Below are positions 8,511-17,893 of a DNA stretch of 64,000 bases, one piece after another. Each line of letters opens with the position of its first letter. The first letter of the stretch is position 1. The position numbers and the translations under genes are program-made. The notes under the pieces were generated by a model. That model saw nothing but the letters and a program-made list of their open reading frames with translations. It searched no databases and was not told where the DNA came from. Source of the DNA: Shewanella algidipiscicola (GTDB lineage: Bacteria; Pseudomonadota; Gammaproteobacteria; Enterobacterales; Shewanellaceae); the NCBI RefSeq assembly GCF_003605125.1, contig NZ_QPQT01000019.1:1-64000 (forward strand), given 5' to 3'.

Positions 8511-9758
8511 ATGAGCTTAATTAAAACCTTATCTCAAGATGCCGCGTTAGCAGCACAAACCCTTGCGGTACTCGATGAACAACTAAAAAATACCGTGTTA
8601 TTGGATATGGCACGCGCTATTCGTGCCCACAGTTATGAGATCCTCAGCGCTAACATGATCGATCTGGCTAACGCCGATGCCGACAAACTTGGCGCCGCCA
8701 TGATAGACAGATTAACCCTCAACCCAGAGCGGGTGGAGGCCATGGCCGAAGGCATTGAAACCATTGCCTCACTGCCCGACCCTATCGGTGCTGAGCGCGA
8801 CATGGGCCAGCGTCCCAATGGCTTAAATATCCGTAAAATGCGCGTGCCACTCGGGGTGGTGTGCATGATCTATGAGGCGCGTCCGAACGTGACTGCCGAT
8901 GCCGGAGCCTTATGTTTTAAATCGGGCAATGCCGTTGTACTGCGTGGCGGTAAAGAGGCGCTGCAAACCAGTAAGGTGATCGCCTCAATTATGCAAACGG
9001 TATTGACTCATTATGGCTTGCCGCCAGCATTGATCACCGTGGTGCCCGATCCCGATCGCGCCCTGATGTTAGAGTTGATGCAACAACGCGATTATATCGA
9101 TGTCATTATCCCTCGAGGCGGCGAAGGCTTAATTAACTTTGTCACCGACAACAGTAAAATACCTGTCATTCAGCATTTTAAAGGTGTTTGTCATCTGTAT
9201 GTCGATAAAGATGCCGACCTTGATAGTGCCTTAGCCTTACTGCTTAATGGTAAGACCCAGCGCACTGGGGTGTGCAACGCCTTAGAAGGCCTACTGGTTC
9301 ACAAAGAGATTGCCGCCGAGTTTTTACCTAAAGTGGCCTCAGCCTTAGCAGAACATAAGGTAACCATAAATGCCTGTGAACATGCCAGCCCACACTTTGA
9401 CGCGTGCCAAGTGATAGATGAGCAAGATTTTGGTCAAGAATACTTAGATCTTGAAATCGCCATTCGCCAAGTCAATGACTTCGAGCAGGCTATCGACCAC
9501 ATTAGACGTTTTGGTAGTCACCACACCGAGGTGATCAGCACCCAAAATGAGCTCACTGCCGCCCGTTTTCAGCGCACGGTCGATGCTTCTGTGGTCATGG
9601 TTAACGCCTCTTCACGCTTTTCTGATGGCGGCGAGCTCGGATTGGGCGCCGAGATAGGCATTGCCACCACCAAACTGCATGCCTATGGTCCCATGGGCAT
9701 TGAGTCATTGACCACTGAAAAATATTTAGTCAGCGGTGATGGGCAAATACGCGCTTAA
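8511..9758 (+). CDS. proA: Glutamate-5-semialdehyde dehydrogenase (gamma-glutamyl phosphate reductase)
   Basis: NADPH-dependent reductase that turns gamma-glutamyl phosphate into glutamate semialdehyde, the second step of proline synthesis. It has 415 residues, as expected (E. coli 417). Signatures include 'IYEARPNVTADAGALCFKSG' in the cofactor domain, 'VIIPRGGEGLI', the catalytic cysteine in 'QRTGVCNALE', and the C-terminal 'FSDGGELGLGAEIGI'. The ATG lies two bases after the proB stop, the usual proBA coupling. A 9-bp hairpin follows the stop at 9768-9805. Confidence 0.96.
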   Translation: MSLIKTLSQDAALAAQTLAVLDEQLKNTVLLDMARAIRAHSYEILSANMIDLANADADKLGAAMIDRLTLNPERVEAMAEGIETIASLPDPIGAERDMGQRPNGLNIRKMRVPLGVVCMIYEARPNVTADAGALCFKSGNAVVLRGGKEALQTSKVIASIMQTVLTHYGLPPALITVVPDPDRALMLELMQQRDYIDVIIPRGGEGLINFVTDNSKIPVIQHFKGVCHLYVDKDADLDSALALLLNGKTQRTGVCNALEGLLVHKEIAAEFLPKVASALAEHKVTINACEHASPHFDACQVIDEQDFGQEYLDLEIAIRQVNDFEQAIDHIRRFGSHHTEVISTQNELTAARFQRTVDASVVMVNASSRFSDGGELGLGAEIGIATTKLHAYGPMGIESLTTEKYLVSGDGQIRA

Positions 9759-9767
9759 GCCCGTCGA

Positions 9768-9805
9768 CTCGGCAATTGATCACCTATTAAAGATGGATTG
9801 CCGAG
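9768..9805 (+). other. Hairpin between proA and proC
   Basis: CTCGGCAAT (9768-9776) and ATTGCCGAG (9797-9805) form a perfect 9-bp stem with a 20-base loop. There is no T-run after it, so it is a poor intrinsic terminator. It could be an mRNA-stabilising 3' structure for the putP-proBA message or a protein site. Confidence 0.4.
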
Positions 9806-9901
9806 CCGATATCACCGCATCAACATCCCAGCCACAAACATCAATAACATAGCCTCAAGGAGACCGTTATCTTTAATCACGACTCACCCTTAGACCCACA
9901 A

Positions 9902-10714
9902 TTGCGTATAGCCTTCATCGGTGGCGGTAATATGGCCAAAGCCATCATTGCCGGTTTACTCAAGCATGGTCACTCCAGTCAACACATCTTGGTATGCGCC
10001 CCGACCCAGGCAACGCGCAGCGAAATGGTGGAGCAGTTTAATGTGCGAGTGCATCAAGACAATTGTACCGCAGCGGCTTTCGCTGACGTGATTATCTTGG
10101 CGGTTAAACCCTTTATTGTGCCGCTAGTCTGCGAAGAATTAGCTCCTGTTATTGCACAGCATGATGGTGATAAGCTCGTTATTTCGATTGCCGCAGGCGT
10201 GAAACAAAACACCATCAGCACTAAGCTTGGCGATCATCAACGGGTGATCTGTGCCATGCCAAATCTGCCCACCGCCATAGGTAAGGGCTTAACCGGCCTG
10301 TATGCCCCCAAGCTTAGCCAACAAGCCGATGTCGATACCGCCGATCACCTGATGCGCGCCGTAGGTGACACAGTTTGGCTGCAAGAGGAAAGCCAGATGT
10401 CGACCATAGTGGCAACCGCTGGCAGTTCACCTGCGTACTTTTTCCTGTTTTTAGAAGCGATGGAAAAAGCCGCCATTAACCAAGGCTTACCACAAGCGAC
10501 AGCCACTAAAGCCGTATTGCAAAGTGCCATGGGCGCCATTGCAATGGCGATGGATAGCCAACACGACTTTGCCAAGCTGCGCCGCCAAGTGACCTCGCCT
10601 AAAGGCACCACAGAGCAAGCCATATTGGCGTTTCAGCACGGCGAGCTTGATGCATTAGTCGCTAATGCGATGGACTCTGCCGCCGATCGTGCTAAAGAGC
10701 TCTCTCTGGGCTAA
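9902..10714 (+). CDS. proC: Pyrroline-5-carboxylate reductase (start uncertain)
   Basis: Last enzyme of proline synthesis: reduces pyrroline-5-carboxylate to proline with NAD(P)H. About 270 residues, the normal size. The Rossmann motif 'IAFIGGGNMAKAI' opens the protein; 'VICAMPNLPTAIGKGLTGL' and the C-terminal helix region with 'RRQVTSPKGTTEQAI' are family hallmarks. The only standard start in frame near the N-terminus is a TTG at 9902 with no ribosome site. The ideal site AAGGAG (9857-9862) stands six bases before an in-frame ATC at 9869, eleven codons upstream. Either ATC is used, or it is a mutated former ATG. The gene ends at a good terminator, and it is probably a separate unit from proBA (143-base gap). 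Confidence 0.92.
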   Translation: MRIAFIGGGNMAKAIIAGLLKHGHSSQHILVCAPTQATRSEMVEQFNVRVHQDNCTAAAFADVIILAVKPFIVPLVCEELAPVIAQHDGDKLVISIAAGVKQNTISTKLGDHQRVICAMPNLPTAIGKGLTGLYAPKLSQQADVDTADHLMRAVGDTVWLQEESQMSTIVATAGSSPAYFFLFLEAMEKAAINQGLPQATATKAVLQSAMGAIAMAMDSQHDFAKLRRQVTSPKGTTEQAILAFQHGELDALVANAMDSAADRAKELSLG

Positions 10715-10763
10715 ACGCCGAGACAGACTCACCACTCATCTTATCGTGGCAAGATAATCGACA

Positions 10764-10796
10764 GGGCACGAGTGCTTCGCACTTGTGCCATTTTGC
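10764..10796 (+). terminator. Intrinsic terminator of proC
   Basis: GGCACGAGTGC and GCACTTGTGCC pair in an 11-bp stem (one G-U pair) around a TTC loop, followed by ATTTT. It lies 50 bases after the proC stop. Confidence 0.7.
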
Positions 10797-11178
10797 TATC
10801 ACGCGATGGCCAACCTAAGTCCGACTATAATGCTAAGACTAAGCAACCTACCTAAGCCCCTATTAGGCAGTTAAACGGCAGTGCCATAGACCCAAGGCTT
10901 CCCTTATCGCTAGCCGTTTATACACGGCTGATAATATCCATTTTCCCGCGGCGGAACACCAACCCCCCCGATAAACTGAGTGTCAGCCACTAAACCACTC
11001 AAGCCTCGCTGACCATGCACTAGGTTTGAAAGCCACCTAAGCTGCGACTATCTTAATAACAGACACTAGGTCGATAACGTACTCGATAAATGATCTTAGG
11101 CTTATGTCGATAACCTAATGGTTAGCCACTGTTTATCAAATCAACTGGATTGTCTAATAAAATAGGAAAGGAAGCATA
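10797..11178. other. Intergenic region without recognised gene
   Basis: About 380 bases between the proC terminator and the dienelactone hydrolase gene. I see no open frame with a ribosome site on either strand. The last 60 bases are AT-richer and probably contain the hydrolase promoter. Confidence 0.4.
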
Positions 11179-12069
11179 ATGGCTCAGCAACCACTCAATC
11201 ATATCCCCCAAGAAGCCTTCGATTGGTACGACGAATACGCCCATGGCGTGATAGATAGACGCACCTTTATGAAAAAACTGACCACCCTTGTCGCTGTAGG
11301 TTATTCAATGACCTTGCTCACCTCGGCATTATTACCCAATTATGCTTTGGCTGAGCAGGTCTCCTTTAATGACCCAGACATTAAAGCCAGCTACCAAGAG
11401 TTTGACTCGCCTAACGGCCATGGCAAAGGCCGCGGCTATTTAGCCGTGCCTACGCAGCTCACGGGGCCGCTGCCCGTAGTATTAGTGGTGCACGAAAACC
11501 GAGGCCTTAACCCCTATGTAAAAGATGTCGCGCGGCGTTTGGCCAAAGCAGGCTTCGTGGCCTTTGCCCCCGATGCGCTATTTCCTCTTGGCGGGTACCC
11601 GGGTAACGACGATGAAGGCAGAGCCATGCAAAGCAGATTAGCTAAGGATAAGATTCAGCATGACTTTGTGGCCGCGGCGCGCTTCTTAAAGTCTCATCCA
11701 TTAAGCAATGAAAAACTCGGTGCGGTGGGTTTCTGTTTTGGTGGCTATATGGTCAATTATTTAGCGGCGGTGGACAGTCAGTTATTGGCCGCCGGAGTGC
11801 CCTTTTATGGTACGCCAGCGACGCCTGAGCTACGTAGCAATATCAAGGCGCCCTTACTTATCCAACTGGCAGAACACGATGACAGGGTTAATCAAACTTG
11901 GCCTGAGTATGAGCAAGACCTAAAGCGTATTAACGCCAATTATCAGATGTTTACTTACCCCAATACTCAGCACGGCTTTCATAATGACTCGACTCAACGT
12001 TACGATGAACAAAATGCCGAGCTGGCATGGAGCCGCACCTTAAGCTTTTTTAAACAGCAACTCAGCTAA
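11179..12069 (+). CDS. Exported dienelactone hydrolase-family protein
   Basis: Alpha/beta hydrolase of 296 residues. The catalytic nucleophile is the cysteine in 'GFCFGG', as in true dienelactone hydrolases, with the acid in 'AEHDDRV' and the histidine in 'TQHGFHN'. Residues 26-60 look like a twin-arginine (Tat) signal, 'DRRTFMKKL' followed by a hydrophobic run and 'ALA', so the folded enzyme is probably exported to the periplasm. It carries an unusual 25-residue cytoplasmic lead before the Tat motif. AAGGAAG precedes the ATG. The natural substrate is unknown; no aromatic degradation genes are nearby. Confidence 0.88.
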   Translation: MAQQPLNHIPQEAFDWYDEYAHGVIDRRTFMKKLTTLVAVGYSMTLLTSALLPNYALAEQVSFNDPDIKASYQEFDSPNGHGKGRGYLAVPTQLTGPLPVVLVVHENRGLNPYVKDVARRLAKAGFVAFAPDALFPLGGYPGNDDEGRAMQSRLAKDKIQHDFVAAARFLKSHPLSNEKLGAVGFCFGGYMVNYLAAVDSQLLAAGVPFYGTPATPELRSNIKAPLLIQLAEHDDRVNQTWPEYEQDLKRINANYQMFTYPNTQHGFHNDSTQRYDEQNAELAWSRTLSFFKQQLS

Positions 12070-12104
12070 AGAACGCTTTAACTAAAGCACTATGCCTAGG
12101 ATCA

Positions 12105-12137
12105 AAAAAGGCGAATGGTAATCCATTCGCCTTTTTT
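12105..12137. terminator. Bidirectional terminator
   Basis: AAAAAA, then GGCGAATGG-TAAT-CCATTCGCC, then TTTTTT: a 9-bp perfect stem flanked by A and T runs. It serves the convergent genes ending at 12069 (plus) and 12154 (minus). Confidence 0.9.
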
Positions 12138-12153
12138 ATTGCCACGATAGCGA

Positions 12154-12651
12154 TCACTTACCCCAAGGATTGCTGGGATCTTGTGATGGCGCTGGGCGAT
12201 TATGACCCGAACGCTTATTTTGTGCATAGGCATCTTGAGCGCGTGGTTTATCTTTACCGTATTGAGGGCGCGTCTTATTTTGCTTCATCGCCTCATAATC
12301 GGCAGTGGCTTTAGCGCGCATTTCCTCAATTAACTCAATCGTTAACTCTTGTGGCTTACGAGGCACAATGCCATCGGCAAAGCCACGCTCTCTGGGCTTG
12401 AGTTCAAACTGCGCCGCATCACCTTTTGGCATGCGCTTAAAACGATACAGGTAAAAGCTTTCAACCCGCTCTCTGGCCCACTCAGTTTTTTTCAAAAACT
12501 TAAGGCAAGCCGCCATATTAGGATTGGTATTAAAACACTCTAAGCGCAGCGCCGCGTATAAAATTTTCCAATCATAAAAATCGACGAGTTCGGTCACCAT
12601 GGTTTCTAAGCCTAGGCCATGTAATGGGTTGTTTTGTTGCTGTTCAATCAT
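12154..12651 (-). CDS. VF530/DUF2132 family protein with basic C-terminal tail
   Basis: About 165 residues. The N-terminal third matches the VF530 fold: 'NPLHGLGLETMVTELVDFY', 'RLECFNTNPNMAACLKFLKK' and 'EWARERVESFYL', a small helical domain thought to bind DNA. Typical VF530 proteins are only ~75 residues. Here the domain is followed by a ~90-residue extension rich in Lys, Arg, Gln and Asn and probably disordered, as is common in Shewanella and Vibrio homologues. I chose the ATG at 12651 directly before the domain; the longer open frame starts at a TTG with no ribosome site. Function unknown. Confidence 0.75.
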   Translation of the reverse strand: MIEQQQNNPLHGLGLETMVTELVDFYDWKILYAALRLECFNTNPNMAACLKFLKKTEWARERVESFYLYRFKRMPKGDAAQFELKPRERGFADGIVPRKPQELTIELIEEMRAKATADYEAMKQNKTRPQYGKDKPRAQDAYAQNKRSGHNRPAPSQDPSNPWGK

Positions 12652-13007
12652 GGAATATCCAACGACCGCCATTGCGGTGTCTACAGTAGTTGCTGCCAAG
12701 CTTATGCTCAAGCAGCCGTGAATTAGGGTGTTCGAGCCCTGCCACCGGGCATGATCTCAAATCACAGGCGCCCATTAATCAAAAGGGCTAAAGATAGCTA
12801 TCGCATTGATGTTTAGCTCTTGCTTAATGGCTAAAGTACACTGCAACGGACGGTAAATTATATAATTAGAATCACTAGTTATTTCAATTTACGTCTTGTA
12901 TCAAGCCGCTTACCGTGATCAATGCTGAGTTGGCTACGTTAATTTGGCCGCCATGATACCAAAAAATCGCCCTACAGACCCAGCAAATATTAGGCTTTAA
13001 GCCGCAA

Positions 13008-13688
13008 CTAAAAGTAATGTCTGTCTGAGTAGTCATATAACCATTGCGGGCGATACACCACCATAATGGTCACAGCCATACCGTTGAGTAGCGCCTCAGG
13101 AAAGCCCAACAAAGGAATTAAGAGTAGATAGTTATCTACCAAGTAATCCCATGGGTAATCACCACTTAACCATAGCCAAGCAGACCAAGCCCCCATATGG
13201 AACACCATAGAGAGCAACCCATTGATAAAGGCGGCACAAAAAATATAGATAAACAGATGATGCGGTAAGTGTTGATACACCTTGCTGTAAACGGCATAAC
13301 AGAGAAACAAAGGTAAGGCGATGGCAACCAATGCATAAAATGCAAAGTCAAACGGTTGCTGCAAAATAAAGGTGGTAAAAAACAGTACGGGCAATAGCGC
13401 TATCACAGTGGCCATACGCCAACCAAACATCAACATTAGGGTAACTAGACCTAAAAAATGCAGGTGAATGCCATCGGTAATGCTGGCGTCGAGTAACCAT
13501 AATCCATTAATGGCAAATGCGGTTAATAACAGCCGTGATTGCAACGCTTTATCGTTGATCAGCGCCTTTATATCAGTGCTGGGCCAAATCGCCCATAACC
13601 AAACGAGCAGTAGCAACATCGCCAACAACTGAGCACCGCCCAAATGCCAATCGATATCGCTAAGCCGCTGTAGCAAAAACTCCGTCAT
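13008..13688 (-). CDS. CbiM-like energy-coupling factor permease (orphan)
   Basis: Integral membrane protein of about 226 residues with six or seven hydrophobic segments. 'DGIHLHFLGLVTLMLMFGW' corresponds to the CbiM/NikM substrate-component core, and 'GFPEALLNGMAVTIMVVYRP' to its C-terminal helix. CbiM proteins capture cobalt or nickel for ECF-type transporters, with CbiN, CbiQ and CbiO partners. None of those genes is here, so this is a stand-alone homologue, as seen in many marine gammaproteobacteria. The N-terminal metal-binding Met-His motif of true CbiM is not present. The ATG at 13688 follows GGAGGGGG; a start at 13700 is possible. Confidence 0.7.
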   Translation of the reverse strand: MTEFLLQRLSDIDWHLGGAQLLAMLLLLVWLWAIWPSTDIKALINDKALQSRLLLTAFAINGLWLLDASITDGIHLHFLGLVTLMLMFGWRMATVIALLPVLFFTTFILQQPFDFAFYALVAIALPLFLCYAVYSKVYQHLPHHLFIYIFCAAFINGLLSMVFHMGAWSAWLWLSGDYPWDYLVDNYLLLIPLLGFPEALLNGMAVTIMVVYRPQWLYDYSDRHYF

Positions 13689-13788
13689 GCCCCCTCCCAT
13701 CAGCGCTAGGCTCCATCATAAACTGAGATACGTCATCACTCAGCTCCTTAGCGCAATATTGCTCAGCTGATTATGGCTTAATGCCCCG

Positions 13789-15021
13789 TTAAGCACACAC
13801 CTGGTTACGGCCTTTTTTCTTGGCCTTATACAAGGCTTTATCGGCCTGCTTCATGCATTGTTCGAAGCTTTGATCGGCAAGGTGCTCGGCTAACCCAATC
13901 GATACGGTAACACTGACGATACGCTGTTTATCGACCGCTTTTTTGTTGCGATTTTTACTGGCGTTACTATTCTGATTAGCCTTACGCTTAGTTTCTCTGA
14001 GTACAATGTCGTAATCTTCTATCGATTGCCGCACCGCATCGAGATGCTCGACAACCTGTTTAGCCTGCTTATTCGCAAACACAATCGTAAATTCTTCACC
14101 GCCATAACGAAATGCCTTGCCCCCACCAGTCACTTGCGACAATTTAACGGCCACTAATTTAAGTACCTGATCACCCACATCATGACCATAGGTATCGTTA
14201 AACTTTTTAAAATGATCGATATCGACCATGGCGACTGTGTATTTTCTGCCTAAAGATAAACTAAGATTAAACAGAGCTCGGCGCGAAGGTAAGCTGGTAA
14301 GCTCATCGCGATAAGCCAGAAAATACGAGTCAAACAGCACAGTTAATAATAGAAAAACGGCGATCATATTAAGCTGTACCGCCAACGACTGTAAATCAGC
14401 AGCGTAATAATGCATCAGCCAGACAATAAAGGTAAGTCCTAGACTCGTATGCACTAAATTACTGTCTTTAATTAGTTTGACCAACATGACAGCACCAGCT
14501 AGAAATACCGGCAATGTGGCTAAACCATTGGCAGACAAGAAAGGCAGATAGCGTTCACGCACCTGCTGCGCCATCCCTGGATAATGTTCCAGTAGAGATA
14601 ACCATAAATAAGCCGCTAACAAGCTCGCCGCAATAATGCCAAGACGCACCAAAGTATGGATACTGAGCAGGCCTCGGTCTTTAATGAAACAAAATACTGC
14701 GGTGATGATCCCGCCGCCAATAAACACCCATTGATAGGTGTCACTACTTAGCAGTCCATGCTGGGTTAGCGCATAAAACAGTAATAATAAGCTGGCGATA
14801 TAACTGAGGCGGCTACGATTAAATTGCAGCGCGATCAGCGCCGCAATGGCAAGTAACCAATAGGGCATCACCTGTATGGTATCGAGCCAGTCTACCCAGC
14901 GAGCACTAAAATAATCGATGGCACCCAATAACAGGCCGGTGAGCAATAACGGGGCAAGCAGATAGCGGCAAGAGTGATAAAAATGACTCAAAATTTCTCC
15001 AATAATCATCATATTCAACAT
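13789..15021 (-). CDS. Membrane diguanylate cyclase (GGEEF)
   Basis: Makes cyclic di-GMP from two GTP. The N-terminal ~240 residues contain about eight hydrophobic segments and no recognisable soluble sensor. The C-terminal GGDEF domain has 'DELTSLPSRRALF', 'VDIDHFKKFNDTYGHDVGDQ' and the active-site 'RYGGEEF', so it should be active. The RxxD inhibitory site normally five residues before GGEEF is absent ('QVTGGGKAF'). A charged insertion of about 25 residues ('KRKANQNSNASKNRNKKAVD') interrupts the domain before its last strand. The frame is open to 15093 only with a TTG; the ATG at 15021 has no strong ribosome site, and a TTG at 14991 after GGAGA is another option. Confidence 0.88.
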   Translation of the reverse strand: MLNMMIIGEILSHFYHSCRYLLAPLLLTGLLLGAIDYFSARWVDWLDTIQVMPYWLLAIAALIALQFNRSRLSYIASLLLLFYALTQHGLLSSDTYQWVFIGGGIITAVFCFIKDRGLLSIHTLVRLGIIAASLLAAYLWLSLLEHYPGMAQQVRERYLPFLSANGLATLPVFLAGAVMLVKLIKDSNLVHTSLGLTFIVWLMHYYAADLQSLAVQLNMIAVFLLLTVLFDSYFLAYRDELTSLPSRRALFNLSLSLGRKYTVAMVDIDHFKKFNDTYGHDVGDQVLKLVAVKLSQVTGGGKAFRYGGEEFTIVFANKQAKQVVEHLDAVRQSIEDYDIVLRETKRKANQNSNASKNRNKKAVDKQRIVSVTVSIGLAEHLADQSFEQCMKQADKALYKAKKKGRNQVCA

Positions 15022-15093
15022 AGATAGTACAGACAAGTAGTTAATACCTGCCTGTAAAATGTGCGGCCCAATTCCCCCCCCAACAAAATTCAA

Positions 15094-15570
15094 CGCAGCA
15101 AAATAGACAAACTGGACGATGCAACTGACCCAAAGCGACCGTTTCGACTCGGCGCTAAAGTACTGGTGACACTATTAAATGAAATGCCTGTCTGCAATGC
15201 CATAGTGCAGTAACACAAAAGCCAGCCTAATGGCTCAATAAAAGCTGAGTCAAATTCGGATCATTATAAGCAATGTGCCGAATTTTTAATGCGTGACGCT
15301 TCACCTCTTGGATACTGCTGCCGAGTTAATCATTGAGTACTGCAAGGTTATTTGATACCCACATACAGCCACTGCGCAGGAACACCGACCATAAACATGC
15401 TCAAGTGATGTAATACCGAATTAGCTGAAGCCAAGTCTCGTTATGGGCGATGATTCGAAATGAGACACTGTCTAACTGGATAACTTACTTTGTAAAGATT
15501 CACTTTTTGACAAAGTAAAAACACTCTACAGAAGGCGAATTTAGGCGGTGAAAGCCACAAAGAGGCAAAG
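15094..15570. other. Intergenic region without recognised gene
   Basis: Nearly 500 bases upstream of the diguanylate cyclase and downstream of the minus-strand mini-protein terminator. No open frame with a ribosome site was found on either strand; it probably contains the cyclase promoter. Confidence 0.35.
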
Positions 15571-15572
15571 CG

Positions 15573-15605
15573 AAAAAACAAAAAGGCCAGCAGTATCTGC
15601 CAGCC
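15573..15605 (-). terminator. Intrinsic terminator of the 39-residue mini-protein gene
   Basis: Read on the minus strand: GGCTGGCAG-ATA-CTGCTGGCC followed by TTTTTGTTTTTT. The 9-bp stem includes two G-U pairs. It lies 66 bases after the mini-protein stop, supporting a short dedicated transcript. Confidence 0.7.
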
Positions 15606-15670
15606 TCTATTCTACAAACGTTGCCAATGACTAGGAGTCAGGTGCGCAACGCTAATACCATCTTGGTTAC

Positions 15671-15790
15671 TTACATCTTGTCAAACAAGCCTTTATTGGC
15701 TTTCTTTGCCAATTTATCATTGCGTTTTTCTTTGGCCGATTTTAAAGGTTGTTTCTTGTTTTCTTTACCGCTTTTATGTTCTTTACTCAT
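15671..15790 (-). CDS. 39-residue basic mini-protein (paralogue of the one at 17894)
   Basis: Small gene below usual cut-offs. ATG at 15788-15790 is preceded by GGAG six bases away, and the frame runs 39 codons. The product is extremely lysine-rich: it starts 'MSKEHKSGKENKKQPLKSAK' and ends 'ANKGLFDKM'. It shares the pattern MSKE..K....P.(R/K)S.KEKR.DK with the 29-residue protein at 17894, so the two look related. A terminator follows at 15573-15605. Such a composition suggests binding to RNA, DNA or the ribosome, but that is inference. No named family is recognised. Confidence 0.65.
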   Translation of the reverse strand: MSKEHKSGKENKKQPLKSAKEKRNDKLAKKANKGLFDKM

Positions 15791-17065
15791 TTTTCGCTCC
15801 AGTGTTTACTGGGGCATCTTAGCTAGGGCTAACCGTTCACAGCTTAGTCATTTTAACGAGCGTTTGATGTCCTGAAGTAAACGTATGTTACTTACTCAAT
15901 ATGCAATACACACTATTAATACAACGCATTAATTTAATTAGTTAAAATTGGTGTGATGTCAGTTTCCTACCTGTGCATTAAGACCCCTCCATACTAGCAC
16001 TAAACTCAGCAATAAAAACCAGTGATTCATTAGAATAAGTTAAGCTAATGCTAGATGTTACAGTTCTAAGGGAAACGCCAAAAATTGGTCTCATCAACTC
16101 AAGCCTTAAGCATGTATCAAGCAATCACTACGAGGTATGAGCCACTGATTCGCTAATACCAAATGCTCAAGAACGGGTTCCAAAGTTTTACCATGCCACA
16201 TTCAAGCCAAGGGCTTATACCATCCTACAGCTGCTCAGACTAATAACTGATGCTTGTCGAATATCATCCAGCTAATTTTTTTTCAAAAAACGTCTCAAAA
16301 AAATAATACCCTACTACTATCGAGGCAAGCATTAATAACACTCAAAAACTGCGTCATTAATTTTAAACTATCGTACAAATTACTTAAAAAATATAAAATA
16401 CACATAGTATACAAAATCAGACTTGCTTTATTTTTTTAGTTACCATAAGGTATAGATAAGCCGATTGAAAACACACCAGTAATTGACTAAAGACTTGAGT
16501 TGACTAAAGTGACGCTTATAAAAATAAAAGTTACTCGCGATCGATAGTTGATTTAACGGTTAGTCATTGAATGTGACAAATAAGCCTGTCGTAAACACAA
16601 CCCGCTTTAATACAGGTGGTACTTATTTTTCTCTGTTCACGCCGTCACGACAAGATTCAGAATGTGGTCAAGGTGCGGCATGAGATAATGGTATAAAATA
16701 CCAAGAATATGATTAAAAATGCCAACTTACAGCCATAAAATGTAGAGCGACAGGCTGGCCACTACTAGATGTAGAGTGAATTCTCGATCTAGAAAGTTAT
16801 AAACACTACCCCGATTAACAGCGACTGGAGATGTAAAAACTATGTTTACCGATGCATTTTCATCACTATCTTTATCTAAAAAGTCAGCTTATCCCTTTTG
16901 CTGTAGCTTTTTCACACTGACACGCTTCTCACTTATATTCCCAGTGTAAGCCGGGCGCTAGCAGCGCTCGGCATAACTACAAAAAAACTCATTAATATCG
17001 ATATAAGTCAGCGAACTTATCACCTCGAATTAATCTTTATTCACCTTTAAAATATTAGAGGAAAT
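15791..17065. other. Gene-poor, AT-rich stretch
   Basis: Almost 1.3 kb with no convincing gene. The part from about 16250 to 16500 is especially AT-rich. A frame at 16254-16439 is open but has no ribosome site, starts at a non-ATG codon and is low-complexity (Ile, Leu, Lys, Asn), so I do not call it. No tRNA, hairpin-T-run or repeat copy was found here. It could hold an unrecognised small RNA or decayed DNA. Confidence 0.35.
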
Positions 17066-17470
17066 ATGATTCTTTCATTCTTAAAAAACATACTTAAGAT
17101 ATTAACAATAAAAACTGAATCTTATTATTTACAAAATAGTTTTAACGCTTCTTTACGGCCCACAGCGCTAGCGGGGGTTATCGCTAAATTGGATAACCTG
17201 CAAGGTGATACTGCGAGCGATAAAATAGGTGTCGGATACCAAGTAAAGCTTGTGAATATGCAAGATCAACAAGAATATCAAATAGAACTGGTCTACCCGC
17301 CCAAACACAAACCCTGCGCTGGACGTTTTTCTGTCATTTCAGATTTAGGCGCCAGCTTACTGGGGCTGTCTAAGGGGGAGATGGCACAAGTCAATATTTT
17401 AGGCAAACCTGTACTCTTTATGATCACCCAGGTGACGAGTAACAAGAAAGCCCGCACGACTACATCCTAA
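17066..17470 (+). CDS. Rnk/GreA C-terminal-domain-like protein
   Basis: A 134-residue protein. The segment from about residue 55 to 125 ('GYQVKLVNMQDQQEYQIELV', 'SVISDLGASLLGLSKGEMAQ') follows the GreA/GreB C-terminal FKBP-like fold as found in Rnk, the regulator of nucleoside diphosphate kinase that binds RNA polymerase. The N-terminal coiled coil of true Gre factors is missing, as in Rnk. The N-terminus ('MILSFLKNILKILTIKTE') is unusually hydrophobic and lies in AT-rich DNA. 'AGAGGAAAT' upstream of the ATG is a good ribosome site. Its effect on transcription is not known. Confidence 0.7.
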   Translation: MILSFLKNILKILTIKTESYYLQNSFNASLRPTALAGVIAKLDNLQGDTASDKIGVGYQVKLVNMQDQQEYQIELVYPPKHKPCAGRFSVISDLGASLLGLSKGEMAQVNILGKPVLFMITQVTSNKKARTTTS

Positions 17471-17893
17471 AGCATGCTCAGCTCCGTGGCACCATGCTTA
17501 TATTACTCGCTGTTGGTGGCGGCTGGCAGCGAACGTCGATAACCCAGAGCAAAAGGCTTAGGCTGACAAGCTCATGAAGAAGGAGATGTTATTTTGAAGG
17601 CATTTATTGGCCGTGAAGATTAATCTAACTTGATAAATCATTAAGCCGTTAACCCCCCATTTTTGGGCGACATTTACTCAACAGCATGGCAGCGCTTTTA
17701 AGGTAAGCGCCCAAAAATATCATTCGAAGCGATACAGATGTTGTAACGCTCCCATGAGGTTAACCTTAACGATAAGATGGATTAATTTGTATAACGCCTC
17801 AATTTAAGCTGGAAATAATAATTGAGCCCAAGCGATCAAAATCGAATAACGGCGCGGTATTTGATGGCGAGTTAAACGTTGGAGTCGATATCC
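17471..17893. other. Intergenic region without recognised gene
   Basis: About 420 bases. I see no coding frame with a start signal and no terminator-like hairpin directly after the Rnk-like gene. The right end must carry the promoter of the 29-residue mini-protein. Confidence 0.35.

Noticed and set aside
16254..16439. 61-codon frame in the AT-rich stretch
   Set aside because: Non-ATG start, low-complexity Ile/Leu/Lys content, no ribosome site.
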